From positions 1-8,456 of the forward strand of contig DLYT01000157.1 in the NCBI GenBank assembly GCA_003447595.1: a stretch of 8,456 nt of DNA. Direction: 5' to 3'. A program made the position numbers and the translations under genes. The stretch's first letter is position 1; every line of letters starts with the position of its first letter. The DNA comes from Porphyromonadaceae bacterium (GTDB taxonomy: Bacteria; Bacteroidota; Bacteroidia; Bacteroidales; CAMTPD01). The notes beneath the pieces are model-generated. The model made no database searches. It saw nothing but the letters and a program-made list of their open reading frames with translations, and was not told where the DNA came from. Below are positions 1 to 6,110 of this stretch, piece by piece.

Positions 1-1017
1 GCGAAGCACATCGTCCACTACAGGAGGCACATGCGGGGTAGCATTCTTGATAAGGCGAGGATACTGAGCAATGTGTCCCGGCGTAGTACCGCAACAACCG
101 CCGATAATGTTTACCAGCTGCTCGTCGATGTATTCTTGCACTTGCGGCGCCATTTTCTCCGGCGTCTCATCATACTGCCCGAAGCTGTTTGGCAAACCTG
201 CATTCGGATAGGCACTAATATAGTAAGGAGCATTTTTGGCCAACTCTTCGAGGTAAGGCTTCATATCCGAAGCACCGAACGAACAGTTGAGACCGATGCT
301 CACAATGTTGGCATGAGCAATCGAAGCAAGAAACGCCGTAAGCGTTTGCCCCGAGAATGTGCGACCACCTTGCGACGAAAGCGTCACCGACACCATGATC
401 GGCAAGTCTTTGCCCGACTCTTTAATCGCATCTTCTGCAGCATGAAGTCCCGCCTTTGCGTTAAGTGAATCGAAGATCGTTTCTACCAATACGATATCAA
501 CGCCCCCTTCGATCAACGCATCGATTTGTTCTTTGTAAGAAACATACAAATCGTCGTACGTTACAGCACGGTAAGCCGGGTTATTTACATCCGGACTCAT
601 CGAGGCAGTCTTATTTGTTGGGCCCACCGATCCGGCTACGAAGATCTTCTTCTCCGGATGTTCGGCCATATATTCATCGGCAACTTCACGACCAATGCGT
701 GCAGCCGCAATATTCATTTCCTTCACATACGCCTGCATGCCATAGTCTTCCATCGAAATAGAGTTGGCATTGAAAGTATTGGTTGCGAAGATATCCGCAC
801 CCGCATCCACATATTGTCTGTGAATAGACTTAATCACATCGGGACGTGTTATACACAACAGGTCGTTGTTTCCTTTAAGCATTTGCTTAAAATCGGCAAA
901 ACGTTCACCTCTATAATCCTGCTCGGTAAGACCGAAAGTCTGAATCATAGTACCCATTCCGCCATCGAGAATAAGGATTCTCTCCTTTAGTAGGTCAATT
1001 AATTGAGTTCTGCTCAT
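1..1017 (-). CDS. metH: Cobalamin-dependent methionine synthase, N-terminal part (runs off left edge)
   Basis: MetH transfers a methyl group from methyltetrahydrofolate to homocysteine via bound cobalamin, giving methionine, in the cytoplasm. Only the first 339 codons are in the window; family members are usually about 1,200 residues. What is visible is the homocysteine-binding barrel. It opens with ILDGGMGTMIQ (residues 15-25) and has GNNDLL (49-54), AGSVGPTNKT (128-137) and the three cysteine zinc ligands, Cys245 in GLNCSFG and Cys308/Cys309 in GGCCGTT. All catalytic metal ligands are present and the frame is open throughout, so nothing suggests decay. The pterin-, cobalamin- and AdoMet-binding domains would lie beyond base 1. 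The ATG at 1017 overlaps the stop of the upstream gate-protein gene as ATGA, which implies translational coupling. There is no leader between the two genes, so no cobalamin riboswitch sits directly in front of metH; any such control would have to act on the whole operon. Confidence 0.96.
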   Translation of the reverse strand, partial: MSRTQLIDLLKERILILDGGMGTMIQTFGLTEQDYRGERFADFKQMLKGNNDLLCITRPDVIKSIHRQYVDAGADIFATNTFNANSISMEDYGMQAYVKEMNIAAARIGREVADEYMAEHPEKKIFVAGSVGPTNKTASMSPDVNNPAYRAVTYDDLYVSYKEQIDALIEGGVDIVLVETIFDSLNAKAGLHAAEDAIKESGKDLPIMVSVTLSSQGGRTFSGQTLTAFLASIAHANIVSIGLNCSFGASDMKPYLEELAKNAPYYISAYPNAGLPNSFGQYDETPEKMAPQVQEYIDEQLVNIIGGCCGTTPGHIAQYPRLIKNATPHVPPVVDDVLR

Positions 1018-1982
1018 CTATTTAAGTTCTGTCTGGTTTTAAATCTACCCTGAAGCACTCGCTCCCAGGCATTCGTTAGAAAACGCTTGGTCCATACCAC
1101 CGCCATCGCAAACACGATACGCGGAGCAACGACCCAAAACACAGGGATGCCCAAAGCCGAAAATATCAAAGAATCCTCTAGCAAAGAGTGAGACATTGCC
1201 AAGTGATAGTTCAACAGATCGCTTTCTTCGAGCGTTATTTGTTTTTCATCGATTTGTTCAATCATAATGGCCCCGCCGTAAGCAAGCCCTACCATATTAC
1301 CGATCAGCCAAAGCATCGCACTATTATCGGAAAGACCAAACACCCGCATCAGCGGTTTGAAGTAGCCCGACAACTTGCGCATCAGCTTAAACTCCTCGAG
1401 CACATAGTGCAAAATCATCAAAGCCGTTACTACCCACAAAATGGTTACAATCACCGAAAGCGAACTTTCGGCCCAAAGTAGAAACACCTCTCCCAGCGAG
1501 TTGCATGCCACGGCACTACCGCCCGACTGCGCCATCAGTGCATCGTATTGCGGCATTACCGCATTGAGCGAGAAGGCTGCTACAAAGCTCATCACAATGC
1601 GAAGTATAAACATTCCGACCCAAGAAGATCCGGTTTTGGCTTGAATCGAGCATTCTACAAAAAGATTGTGAGAGATGAGGCACATCATGGCCAATATGGT
1701 AGCTTCACGCACCGAAAGAGACATGGATGTAATCAAAGCAATGGGGGCATAAAGCGGAGTAAAAATACTGGTAAGAAAGATGATTGCTGTTTCGCCGGGA
1801 AGCCCCATTCCCGAAAACACCGGATTCAGATAACCGGAAAAAAGGTCTAGCCAACCCGAATACTGTAGCAAACGCACCAGCAACGAGATTGGTAATATGA
1901 TTTTAAATAACCAAAGGCAGGTCTTTAAAGCTTTGGGAAGTGCCTTGCGCACACTTCCCCATATTCTTTTAAGCAACTGCAT
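1014..1982 (-). CDS. Two-repeat 'gate' (nucleoside recognition domain) inner-membrane protein
   Basis: This polytopic membrane protein of 322 residues resembles the nucleoside-recognition/gate family that includes SpmA/SpmB. Its substrate is unknown to me. Hydrophobic segments lie near residues 22-40, 65-88, 92-108, 122-143, 165-193, 222-241 and 272-297. The chain seems to be an internal duplication: GLPGETA (60-66) then SHNLFVECSI (104-113) in the first half is echoed by GLSDNSA (216-222) then SHSLLEDSLI (264-273) in the second, an offset of about 156-160 residues. The conserved SHxL(F/L)(V/E)(E/D) segments are probably the functional core. I chose the ATG at 1982, one base after the smpB stop. 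An upstream in-frame ATG at 2012 would add ten residues and overlap smpB by 29 bp. The stop overlaps the metH start by 4 bp. Fold family fairly sure; function not known. Confidence 0.85.
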   Translation of the reverse strand: MQLLKRIWGSVRKALPKALKTCLWLFKIILPISLLVRLLQYSGWLDLFSGYLNPVFSGMGLPGETAIIFLTSIFTPLYAPIALITSMSLSVREATILAMMCLISHNLFVECSIQAKTGSSWVGMFILRIVMSFVAAFSLNAVMPQYDALMAQSGGSAVACNSLGEVFLLWAESSLSVIVTILWVVTALMILHYVLEEFKLMRKLSGYFKPLMRVFGLSDNSAMLWLIGNMVGLAYGGAIMIEQIDEKQITLEESDLLNYHLAMSHSLLEDSLIFSALGIPVFWVVAPRIVFAMAVVWTKRFLTNAWERVLQGRFKTRQNLNR

Positions 1983-1983
1983 C

Positions 1984-2445
1984 TTATTTCTTAAACGCTC
2001 TATCCATCGCACGTTTGTCTTCGCGCTCTTTCAATGAATTACGTTTGTCGTACGATTTTTTACCCTTCGCCGTAGCCACAACCACCTTTACCAGTCCGCG
2101 CTCGTTGAGGAACATACGCACCGGAACAATAGTCTGACCGGTTGTTTTGGTTGCCGCCTCGATACTCTTCAGCTCCTTGCGATTGAGCAAAAGCTTACGA
2201 TCGCGACGAGCCGCATGATTGTTGTACGAGCCGTAAAAGTACTCGGCGATGTACATGTTTTTCACCCACAGTTCGCCTTTTGCAAAGAAGCAAAACGTAT
2301 CTACCAAACTGGCTTTCCCTTGACGAATCGATTTGATTTCGGTACCGGTAAGCACGATACCGGCCGTAAAGGTATCGATCAGTTCATAGTCGAACGTAGC
2401 ACGCTTGTTCTTTATCTGTATATTATTCGGCTTATTATCTTTCAT
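1984..2445 (-). CDS. smpB: SsrA-binding protein SmpB (trans-translation)
   Basis: SmpB binds tmRNA (SsrA) and delivers it to stalled ribosomes, where the nascent chain is tagged for degradation and the ribosome is released. At 153 residues it is of normal length. Recognisable family features are the N-terminal NKRATFDYELIDTFTAGIVL (13-32), the strand motif LTGTEIKSIRQGKASL (32-47), the basic RNA-binding segment HAARRDRKLLLNRKEL (77-92), and the lysine/arginine-rich C-terminal tail from AKGKKSYDKR (126-135) to the end, which enters the mRNA channel in known SmpB complexes. It lies 18 bp downstream of the Yip1-type gene, and its stop is separated by a single base from the start of the gate-protein gene. 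No tmRNA gene (ssrA) is visible in this window. Confidence 0.97.
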   Translation of the reverse strand: MKDNKPNNIQIKNKRATFDYELIDTFTAGIVLTGTEIKSIRQGKASLVDTFCFFAKGELWVKNMYIAEYFYGSYNNHAARRDRKLLLNRKELKSIEAATKTTGQTIVPVRMFLNERGLVKVVVATAKGKKSYDKRNSLKEREDKRAMDRAFKK

Positions 2446-2463
2446 AACACATTTGTTTTGCGC

Positions 2464-3024
2464 CTACAAGGAAGGCATTAAAAATGAAATAATTCCCTTT
2501 ACGATAGCAGGAGCACCCAAAATAACAATCGACGCTACGATCATAAACTTCATGCGCGTCGTCTCTTGTATCTGCATAAACACTTCCGCCCCTTCGTAAA
2601 TGATATAAATTGCGTATAGCCCAAATATCTGAAGGAAGAAAAACTCGGGAATCAACGTAAGCACAATTTGCAGCGCGTACGTAATACACGACGCATAGGC
2701 CACAAAGCGTTGGCATTGCTTAAAGCTAAGATCGATACGAAAGTAACGCTCCATCACCTCGCGCAGCAGTACCGAAGCCAGGTAAAAGCCTCCGGCAAAC
2801 TGGATAAGTACACGAATCGAATCTTTCAACGCGATTTGAATATCAAATTCTTTTCGGGTAAACAGCACACCGAGAAAGGCAGCCAACGACATCATTCCGA
2901 TAAGCGGATACACAAATCTACTTAGGTAATCGTCTTTTTTGTCCTCCCATTTGGCAAGACGCGCCCATGTACGTCCGGGCTGGCTCGCCATCAATACGAT
3001 TATTTGAAATATCTCTTTATACAT
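2464..3024 (-). CDS. Yip1-family small integral membrane protein
   Basis: A 186-residue inner-membrane protein with about five hydrophobic segments (roughly residues 36-55, 70-88, 105-126, 128-145 and 160-183). Its N terminus begins with an amphipathic stretch followed by ASQPGRTWARLA (13-24), a pattern common at the start of bacterial Yip1-domain proteins, in which a short cytoplasmic helix precedes the membrane domain. There is no signal peptide and there are no obvious catalytic residues, and no biochemical role can be read from the sequence. It is the first gene of a tight four-gene run (Yip1-type, smpB, gate protein, metH), 18 bp from smpB. A TAACTTTG -7 box in the 37-bp gap ahead of it suggests that the operon starts here. 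The Yip1 assignment rests on topology and N-terminal pattern rather than a signature motif. Confidence 0.78.
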   Translation of the reverse strand: MYKEIFQIIVLMASQPGRTWARLAKWEDKKDDYLSRFVYPLIGMMSLAAFLGVLFTRKEFDIQIALKDSIRVLIQFAGGFYLASVLLREVMERYFRIDLSFKQCQRFVAYASCITYALQIVLTLIPEFFFLQIFGLYAIYIIYEGAEVFMQIQETTRMKFMIVASIVILGAPAIVKGIISFLMPSL

Positions 3025-3045
3025 ATATGAACGCTATTAGTTTCA

Positions 3046-3053
3046 CAAAGTTA
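3046..3053 (-). promoter_or_regulatory. -7 promoter element for the Yip1-smpB-gate-metH operon
   Basis: The minus strand reads TAACTTTG, an exact match to the Bacteroidota -7 consensus TAnnTTTG, inside the 37-bp gap between umuD and the Yip1-type gene. A start site a few bases downstream (about 3038-3041) would give a leader of about 15 nt. No TTTG was found at the expected 19-21 bp upstream, so the -33 part is weak. The implication is that smpB and metH can be transcribed independently of umuD. Confidence 0.5.
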
Positions 3054-3061
3054 TGAATTTA

Positions 3062-3517
3062 TCAAAATTTCTTGATAACATAGGTAAGAATTCCCCACAC
3101 CACGAAATCATTTTCGGCAGTTACGCGAATCGGCTTAAAGGAATCGTTGGCAGGCATCAGCCACACCTCTTTCGCCTTTATTTCGATACGCTTCAGGGTA
3201 AACTCTCCATCAAGACAACACACAGCAACAGATCCGTTTCGAGGTGTTAGTGATTTATCGATCACAAGCAAGTCGCCGTCGTCAATACCGGCATCGCACA
3301 TCGAGTGCCCGCTTGCTCGTGCCAAAAAGGTAGCCGCCTTATTCTTGATAAGGACTTCGTTGAGATCAATACCTTGCGTGACATAGTCGGCCGCCGGACT
3401 CGGAAAGCCCGCCTTGATCGACTCACAAAAAGGCAACTCCAACTTCTCATTCTCGCACAGCGGATTCAGTATGGAAACACACACTTCGTCTTTATTATCC
3501 ATGTTTTCTTTTACCAT
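3062..3517 (-). CDS. umuD: UmuD-like S24 self-cleaving protein (LexA/UmuD family), no adjacent umuC
   Basis: This 151-residue protein belongs to the LexA/UmuD S24 family. UmuD cleaves itself when stimulated by RecA filaments, and the processed form joins the Y-family polymerase UmuC in error-prone lesion bypass. The cleavage region reads KAGFPSPAADYV (35-46). The scissile bond is predicted between Ala36 and Gly37, an Ala-Gly bond as in LexA rather than the Cys-Gly of E. coli UmuD. The catalytic serine is Ser72 in ASGHSMCDAGI and the catalytic lysine is Lys109 in GEFTLKRI. There is no N-terminal helix-turn-helix, so it is UmuD-like and not a LexA repressor. An alternative start at residue 6 (base 3502) follows an A-rich stretch and is about equally plausible. 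umuC normally follows umuD; here the next gene is a Yip1-type membrane protein, so the partner polymerase must be elsewhere or absent. Confidence 0.9.
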   Translation of the reverse strand: MVKENMDNKDEVCVSILNPLCENEKLELPFCESIKAGFPSPAADYVTQGIDLNEVLIKNKAATFLARASGHSMCDAGIDDGDLLVIDKSLTPRNGSVAVCCLDGEFTLKRIEIKAKEVWLMPANDSFKPIRVTAENDFVVWGILTYVIKKF

Positions 3518-3583
3518 GACTCACTTGCAGCAAAACAGTAATCTTGTTTTTATTGTTTAATGTAATAGTAACCGGATAGAGAT

Positions 3584-3617
3584 GTTTGCTCTAAAGCATC
3601 GCCTTCGTGATGCAAAC
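3584..3617. repeat. Nested inverted repeat in the umuD leader/upstream region
   Basis: The outer arms GTTTGC (3584-3589) and GCAAAC (3612-3617) are perfect complements. Nested inside are GCATC (3596-3600) and GATGC (3609-3613), which share three bases with the outer right arm, so the two pairings are alternatives. It lies about 70-100 bp upstream of umuD, between the proposed -7 box and the start codon. It could be an operator or an RNA structure in the leader. Confidence 0.35.
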
Positions 3618-3622
3618 AACAT

Positions 3623-3645
3623 GTGAAGATCAAACCGATTTTCAC
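3623..3645. repeat. 9-bp inverted repeat upstream of umuD (operator-like)
   Basis: The arms GTGAAGATC (3623-3631) and GATTTTCAC (3637-3645) flank a 5-base spacer (AAACC). They pair over nine positions with one G-T, which would be a G.U wobble in plus-strand RNA and an A-C mismatch in minus-strand RNA. It starts 14 bases downstream of the TATATTTG -7 box proposed for umuD, where a repressor site would be expected. The end half-site GTGAA/TTCAC also recurs in the repeat cluster at 6223-6361. Confidence 0.4.
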
Positions 3646-3659
3646 CTATCCTTGTTATG

Positions 3660-3667
3660 CAAATATA
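3660..3667 (-). promoter_or_regulatory. -7 promoter element for umuD
   Basis: The minus strand reads TATATTTG, an exact fit to TAnnTTTG. A GTTG lies 23 bp further upstream, slightly too far for a good -33 element. The start site would be near 3652, giving a leader of about 135 nt that includes both inverted repeats noted at 3584-3645. Confidence 0.4.
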
Positions 3668-3730
3668 AGCAGAAAACGTGATTTCATTTACAACTTCACT
3701 TTGCGACATTACAATAAACAATGAATTGTT

Positions 3731-3761
3731 TTTGAAGAGTCAAATAACTTTCCTTATTTTG
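3731..3761 (+). promoter_or_regulatory. Promoter for the DUF151/UVR gene
   Basis: TTTG at 3731-3734 and TTATTTTG at 3754-3761 are separated by exactly 19 bases. This matches the Bacteroidota primary sigma promoter TTTG-N19-21-TAnnTTTG with one mismatch (T for A in the second position of the -7 box). It lies about 35 bp before the ATG at 3797 and is the best complete promoter in the window. Confidence 0.62.
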
Positions 3762-3796
3762 TACTGTATCAAAGCAACCTTATTCACGATTTGATC

Positions 3797-4393
3797 ATGA
3801 AAGTAAAACTTAATCTACAAGGTATAACAACCAACCAACTCCAATCGGGTGCTTATGCCTTGATACTGGAAGAGGAAAACGGAAACAGACGTATTCCTGT
3901 AATTATCGGGGCTGCCGAGGCGCAATCCATTGCAATCGCGATTGAAAAGCTCGAGCCGCCACGCCCGCTTACACACGATTTGTTTCTAAACTTTGCGAAA
4001 GCTTACAATATAAAGCTTGTCGAAGTGATGATCTATCGTTTCGAAGACGGTATCTTCTACTCTGAACTCTTGTTTGACAACGGTACCAGCAAACAAACGA
4101 TCGATTCGCGCACTTCAGACGCAATCGCTCTTGCATTGCGCTCCGACGCCCCTATCTATGCAAACGAATCGGTGCTCGATGCTGCCGGAATCACTGTAGA
4201 CCCGATGCAGGAAGATGCAGAAGAAGAGACAAAAGAAAAGCCGGCTGCCAAGTCGCAACCCGTATCGTACACATTGCAAGATTTGAGCAAAAACGAACTC
4301 AATCAAGAATTGCAAGATGCTTTGAAGAAAGAAAACTACGAGTACGCTTCGCAAATCAGAGACGAACTAAAGCGAAGAGACGAAGAGAAGTAA
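3797..4393 (+). CDS. DUF151/bifunctional nuclease-family protein with C-terminal UVR motif
   Basis: A 198-residue soluble protein. The N-terminal DUF151 domain (about 1-135) shows the family core IPVIIGAAEAQSIAIAIE (33-50), PPRPLTHDL (54-62) and IDSRTSDAIALALRSDAPIY (102-121). Plant and bacterial homologues are annotated as bifunctional (DNase/RNase) nucleases; whether this one is active cannot be told from sequence. An acidic, lysine-rich linker (about 138-158) leads to a C-terminal segment LSKNELNQELQDALKKENYEYASQIRDELKRR (163-194). This resembles the UvrB/UvrC-interaction (UVR) helical hairpin. I start it at the ATG at 3797; a TTG at 3791 would add two residues. It is transcribed alone, divergently from umuD, with its own promoter and a strong hairpin after the stop. 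The neighbouring umuD homologue and the UVR motif hint at a link to DNA damage, but that is inference. Confidence 0.88.
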   Translation: MKVKLNLQGITTNQLQSGAYALILEEENGNRRIPVIIGAAEAQSIAIAIEKLEPPRPLTHDLFLNFAKAYNIKLVEVMIYRFEDGIFYSELLFDNGTSKQTIDSRTSDAIALALRSDAPIYANESVLDAAGITVDPMQEDAEEETKEKPAAKSQPVSYTLQDLSKNELNQELQDALKKENYEYASQIRDELKRRDEEK

Positions 4394-4430
4394 AACAATC
4401 GATAAATAGGCCATAAAGCCTTTTGAAAGA

Positions 4431-4480
4431 AAAGTAACCTCCGAGGAATACCCGATAAAGTATCCCTCGGAGGTTACTTT
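4431..4480 (+). terminator. Strong hairpin terminator after the DUF151/UVR gene
   Basis: A perfect 16-bp inverted repeat pairs AAAGTAACCTCCGAGG (4431-4446) with its complement at 4465-4480. It continues after one mismatch with ATAC/GTAT, leaving an 8-base loop. The plus-strand flank CTTT is only a weak T tract. The minus strand has CTTTTCTTTC on its exit side, so the hairpin could act in both directions. It begins 38 bp after the stop codon. Confidence 0.8.
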
Positions 4481-4517
4481 CTTTAGATTTCGTAGAAACG
4501 TAGAACTTATTTTTCAT

Positions 4518-4525
4518 TAACTTTG
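4518..4525 (+). promoter_or_regulatory. -7 promoter element for the lipoprotein gene
   Basis: TAACTTTG is an exact match to TAnnTTTG, 52 bp before the lipoprotein ATG. No TTTG is seen at the usual spacing upstream. A second, poorer candidate, TTACTTTG, lies at 4550-4557 and would give a leader of only about 15 nt. One of the two is probably used. Confidence 0.45.
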
Positions 4526-4577
4526 TTAACCATTTAATACACACTGTATTTACTTTGAATCTAAAGCATACCACAAC

Positions 4578-5801
4578 ATGAAGAAAACATGCATCTACGG
4601 CTTTGCCTTTGCGGCACTGCTGGCCTCGTGTACAACCACCGTAAAGCAAGAACCTTTGCAATCAATCAACGTACAGCAAACCTATCCCGACAAGGAAGTA
4701 AAGCTCTCTCAACTTGCCAAAGTTACTTATGTGCAGCCCAAAGCAGAAGGCTCCGACTACTTAGTTAAAAGCTCTCCTGCGGATATCACATCAAATACCA
4801 TCTTAATCGTAGAACGGGAAAATGGCGACGTGATGTTGTTTGACCGCAACGGTACACCTCTATCAAAGTTCAACAAACAAGGGCAAGGTCCCGAAGAATA
4901 TACCGACATCTTCAAAGCCCTATACGATGAAAAGAAGAAAGAAGTATACATCGGCGACAAGCAAAAGATCTGTGTATATACTCCCGATGGCCAATTTAAA
5001 CGACTGCTACGACTTCCTACCGGAGCCATATTGAACGAGCTCTACAACTTCGATGACAATACGCTCATTGCCAATGACGCCTCAATCGCCGCCAAGCAAG
5101 CGATGAAACGAATCAATGCAATGCTCAATGCTCCGGTACAAAGCAACGACGAGTTTCCTAGCGGATACGGAACATCCTTTGTCTTGATTTCGAAAACAGA
5201 TGGCAGTTTGGTCAAAGAAATACCTGTATATGAAAACGACGAGATACAAGTAGGCGCGGAAATGCAAATGGGCGAAATGGTTACAATCGTACCGCCTAGA
5301 TGGAGAACGTTAACCCCTGATACGGATGGATTTGTCATCAATAGCAAGATGCAAGATACCATCTTCCGGTTTGACCGATCACAAACTCTACATCCCATCG
5401 TCATAAAGACTCCGTCGTATCTAAGCATGAGTGCGCCGCGATCGGCTATGCCTTACTTTATGCAAACAAGCGATTACAACTTCATGATCACAACCGTACT
5501 AAACAAGCCCGACGGGTACAAATCGGTACTCGGCCCCTTCGAAGCCAACTGCTTAATACAAGATCGCAACGACAATGCCATCTACAAGCAAAAGATAACT
5601 CTCGACGACTACAGCGGCAAACAAGTAGATTTGTATTCCTTCTCCTTGGCTTCAAGCACACCGATATGTACGATCGAGTTTACCATTCCCGAGTTGAAAG
5701 AAGCACTCGCAGCCAACAAACTCTCGGGCACCTTGAAGCAACTCGCCGAGTCTTCTGCCGAAGACGACAACAGCGTCATCGCCATCATCGCTCCTAATTA
5801 A
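4578..5801 (+). CDS. Lipoprotein with six-bladed beta-propeller-like body
   Basis: A 407-residue exported lipoprotein. MKKTCIYGFAFAALLASC has a lysine-rich start, a hydrophobic core and the lipobox LASC, so Cys18 should be acylated after signal peptidase II cleavage. The body resembles the Bacteroidota 6-bladed beta-propeller lipoproteins. It has short strand repeats such as GDVMLFDRNGTPLSKFNKQGQGPEEY (83-108), with the family hallmark FxxQGxGPxEY, then EVYIGDKQKICVYTPDGQFKRLL (122-144) and GFVINSKMQDTIFRFD (251-266). No catalytic residues are recognised; a binding or scaffold role at the cell surface or periplasm is inferred from the fold. It stands alone between two terminators, not beside a SusC/SusD pair or a sensor. 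The C terminus ends in EDDNSVIAIIAPN with no extra domain. Family assignment fairly confident; function unknown. Confidence 0.85.
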   Translation: MKKTCIYGFAFAALLASCTTTVKQEPLQSINVQQTYPDKEVKLSQLAKVTYVQPKAEGSDYLVKSSPADITSNTILIVERENGDVMLFDRNGTPLSKFNKQGQGPEEYTDIFKALYDEKKKEVYIGDKQKICVYTPDGQFKRLLRLPTGAILNELYNFDDNTLIANDASIAAKQAMKRINAMLNAPVQSNDEFPSGYGTSFVLISKTDGSLVKEIPVYENDEIQVGAEMQMGEMVTIVPPRWRTLTPDTDGFVINSKMQDTIFRFDRSQTLHPIVIKTPSYLSMSAPRSAMPYFMQTSDYNFMITTVLNKPDGYKSVLGPFEANCLIQDRNDNAIYKQKITLDDYSGKQVDLYSFSLASSTPICTIEFTIPELKEALAANKLSGTLKQLAESSAEDDNSVIAIIAPN

Positions 5802-5814
5802 GCAAGTGCCTAAA

Positions 5815-5839
5815 GGAAATTGCCATTAAAAGCAATTCC
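5815..5839 (+). repeat. Small imperfect hairpin after the lipoprotein gene
   Basis: GGAAATTGC (5815-5823) pairs with GCAATTCC (5832-5839) with one bulged A. The loop is 8 bases and an ATTTCGTT tail follows. It begins 14 bp after the stop codon and may assist the stronger terminator further down. Confidence 0.4.
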
Positions 5840-5875
5840 ATTTCGTTCGATCATTTTCTTCAATTCAATATACTG

Positions 5876-5909
5876 CAAGGCAACCTTCTCGGGTTGCCTT
5901 GTTTTGTTT
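5876..5909 (+). terminator. Rho-independent terminator of the lipoprotein gene
   Basis: CAAGGCAACC (5876-5885) and GGTTGCCTTG (5892-5901) form a perfect 10-bp stem around the 6-base loop TTCTCG. The T-rich tail TTTTGTTT follows directly. This is a textbook intrinsic terminator, 75 bp after the stop codon. Confidence 0.88.
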
Positions 5910-5941
5910 CCGGAAATACAATAACCCGTCGTTTGGATGGA

Positions 5942-6070
5942 GAGGTAAAATGGTATTCGAAGCGGCGAGGAGTGGTTTTCGGGGGAGTTTTGCGTTGTAG
6001 ATGGGGAGTTTTGACGGATTTTTCACGTTTAGAAAATGGGGGTTGCGAGGAGGTGAAATGGTGTTTTCGG
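5942..6070 (+). repeat. Degenerate direct repeats in a G/T-skewed block
   Basis: Several short repeats recur in this block. GGGGAGTTTTG is at 5982-5992 and 6003-6013 (21-bp offset). GAGGTRAAATGGT is at 5942-5954 and 6050-6062 with one mismatch. GCGAGGAG is at 5965-5972 and 6045-6052. The plus strand here is clearly richer in G and T than in C and A, unlike the flanking genes. The pattern could be an eroded dispersed repeat or a structured RNA. Confidence 0.5.
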
Positions 6071-6110
6071 CTAGTCGTGGCCGGGTTTTGGACTGGTCAT
6101 TGCCTTGTCG

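Noticed and set aside
983..1100. Cobalamin riboswitch ahead of metH
   Set aside because: metH overlaps the preceding coding region by 4 bp, so there is no untranslated leader, and no B12-box-like sequence was noticed.
1984..2012. Longer gate protein starting at the ATG at 2012
   Set aside because: It would overlap smpB by 29 bp, while the ATG at 1982 sits one base after the smpB stop, the usual spacing for coupled genes, and gives a natural N terminus.
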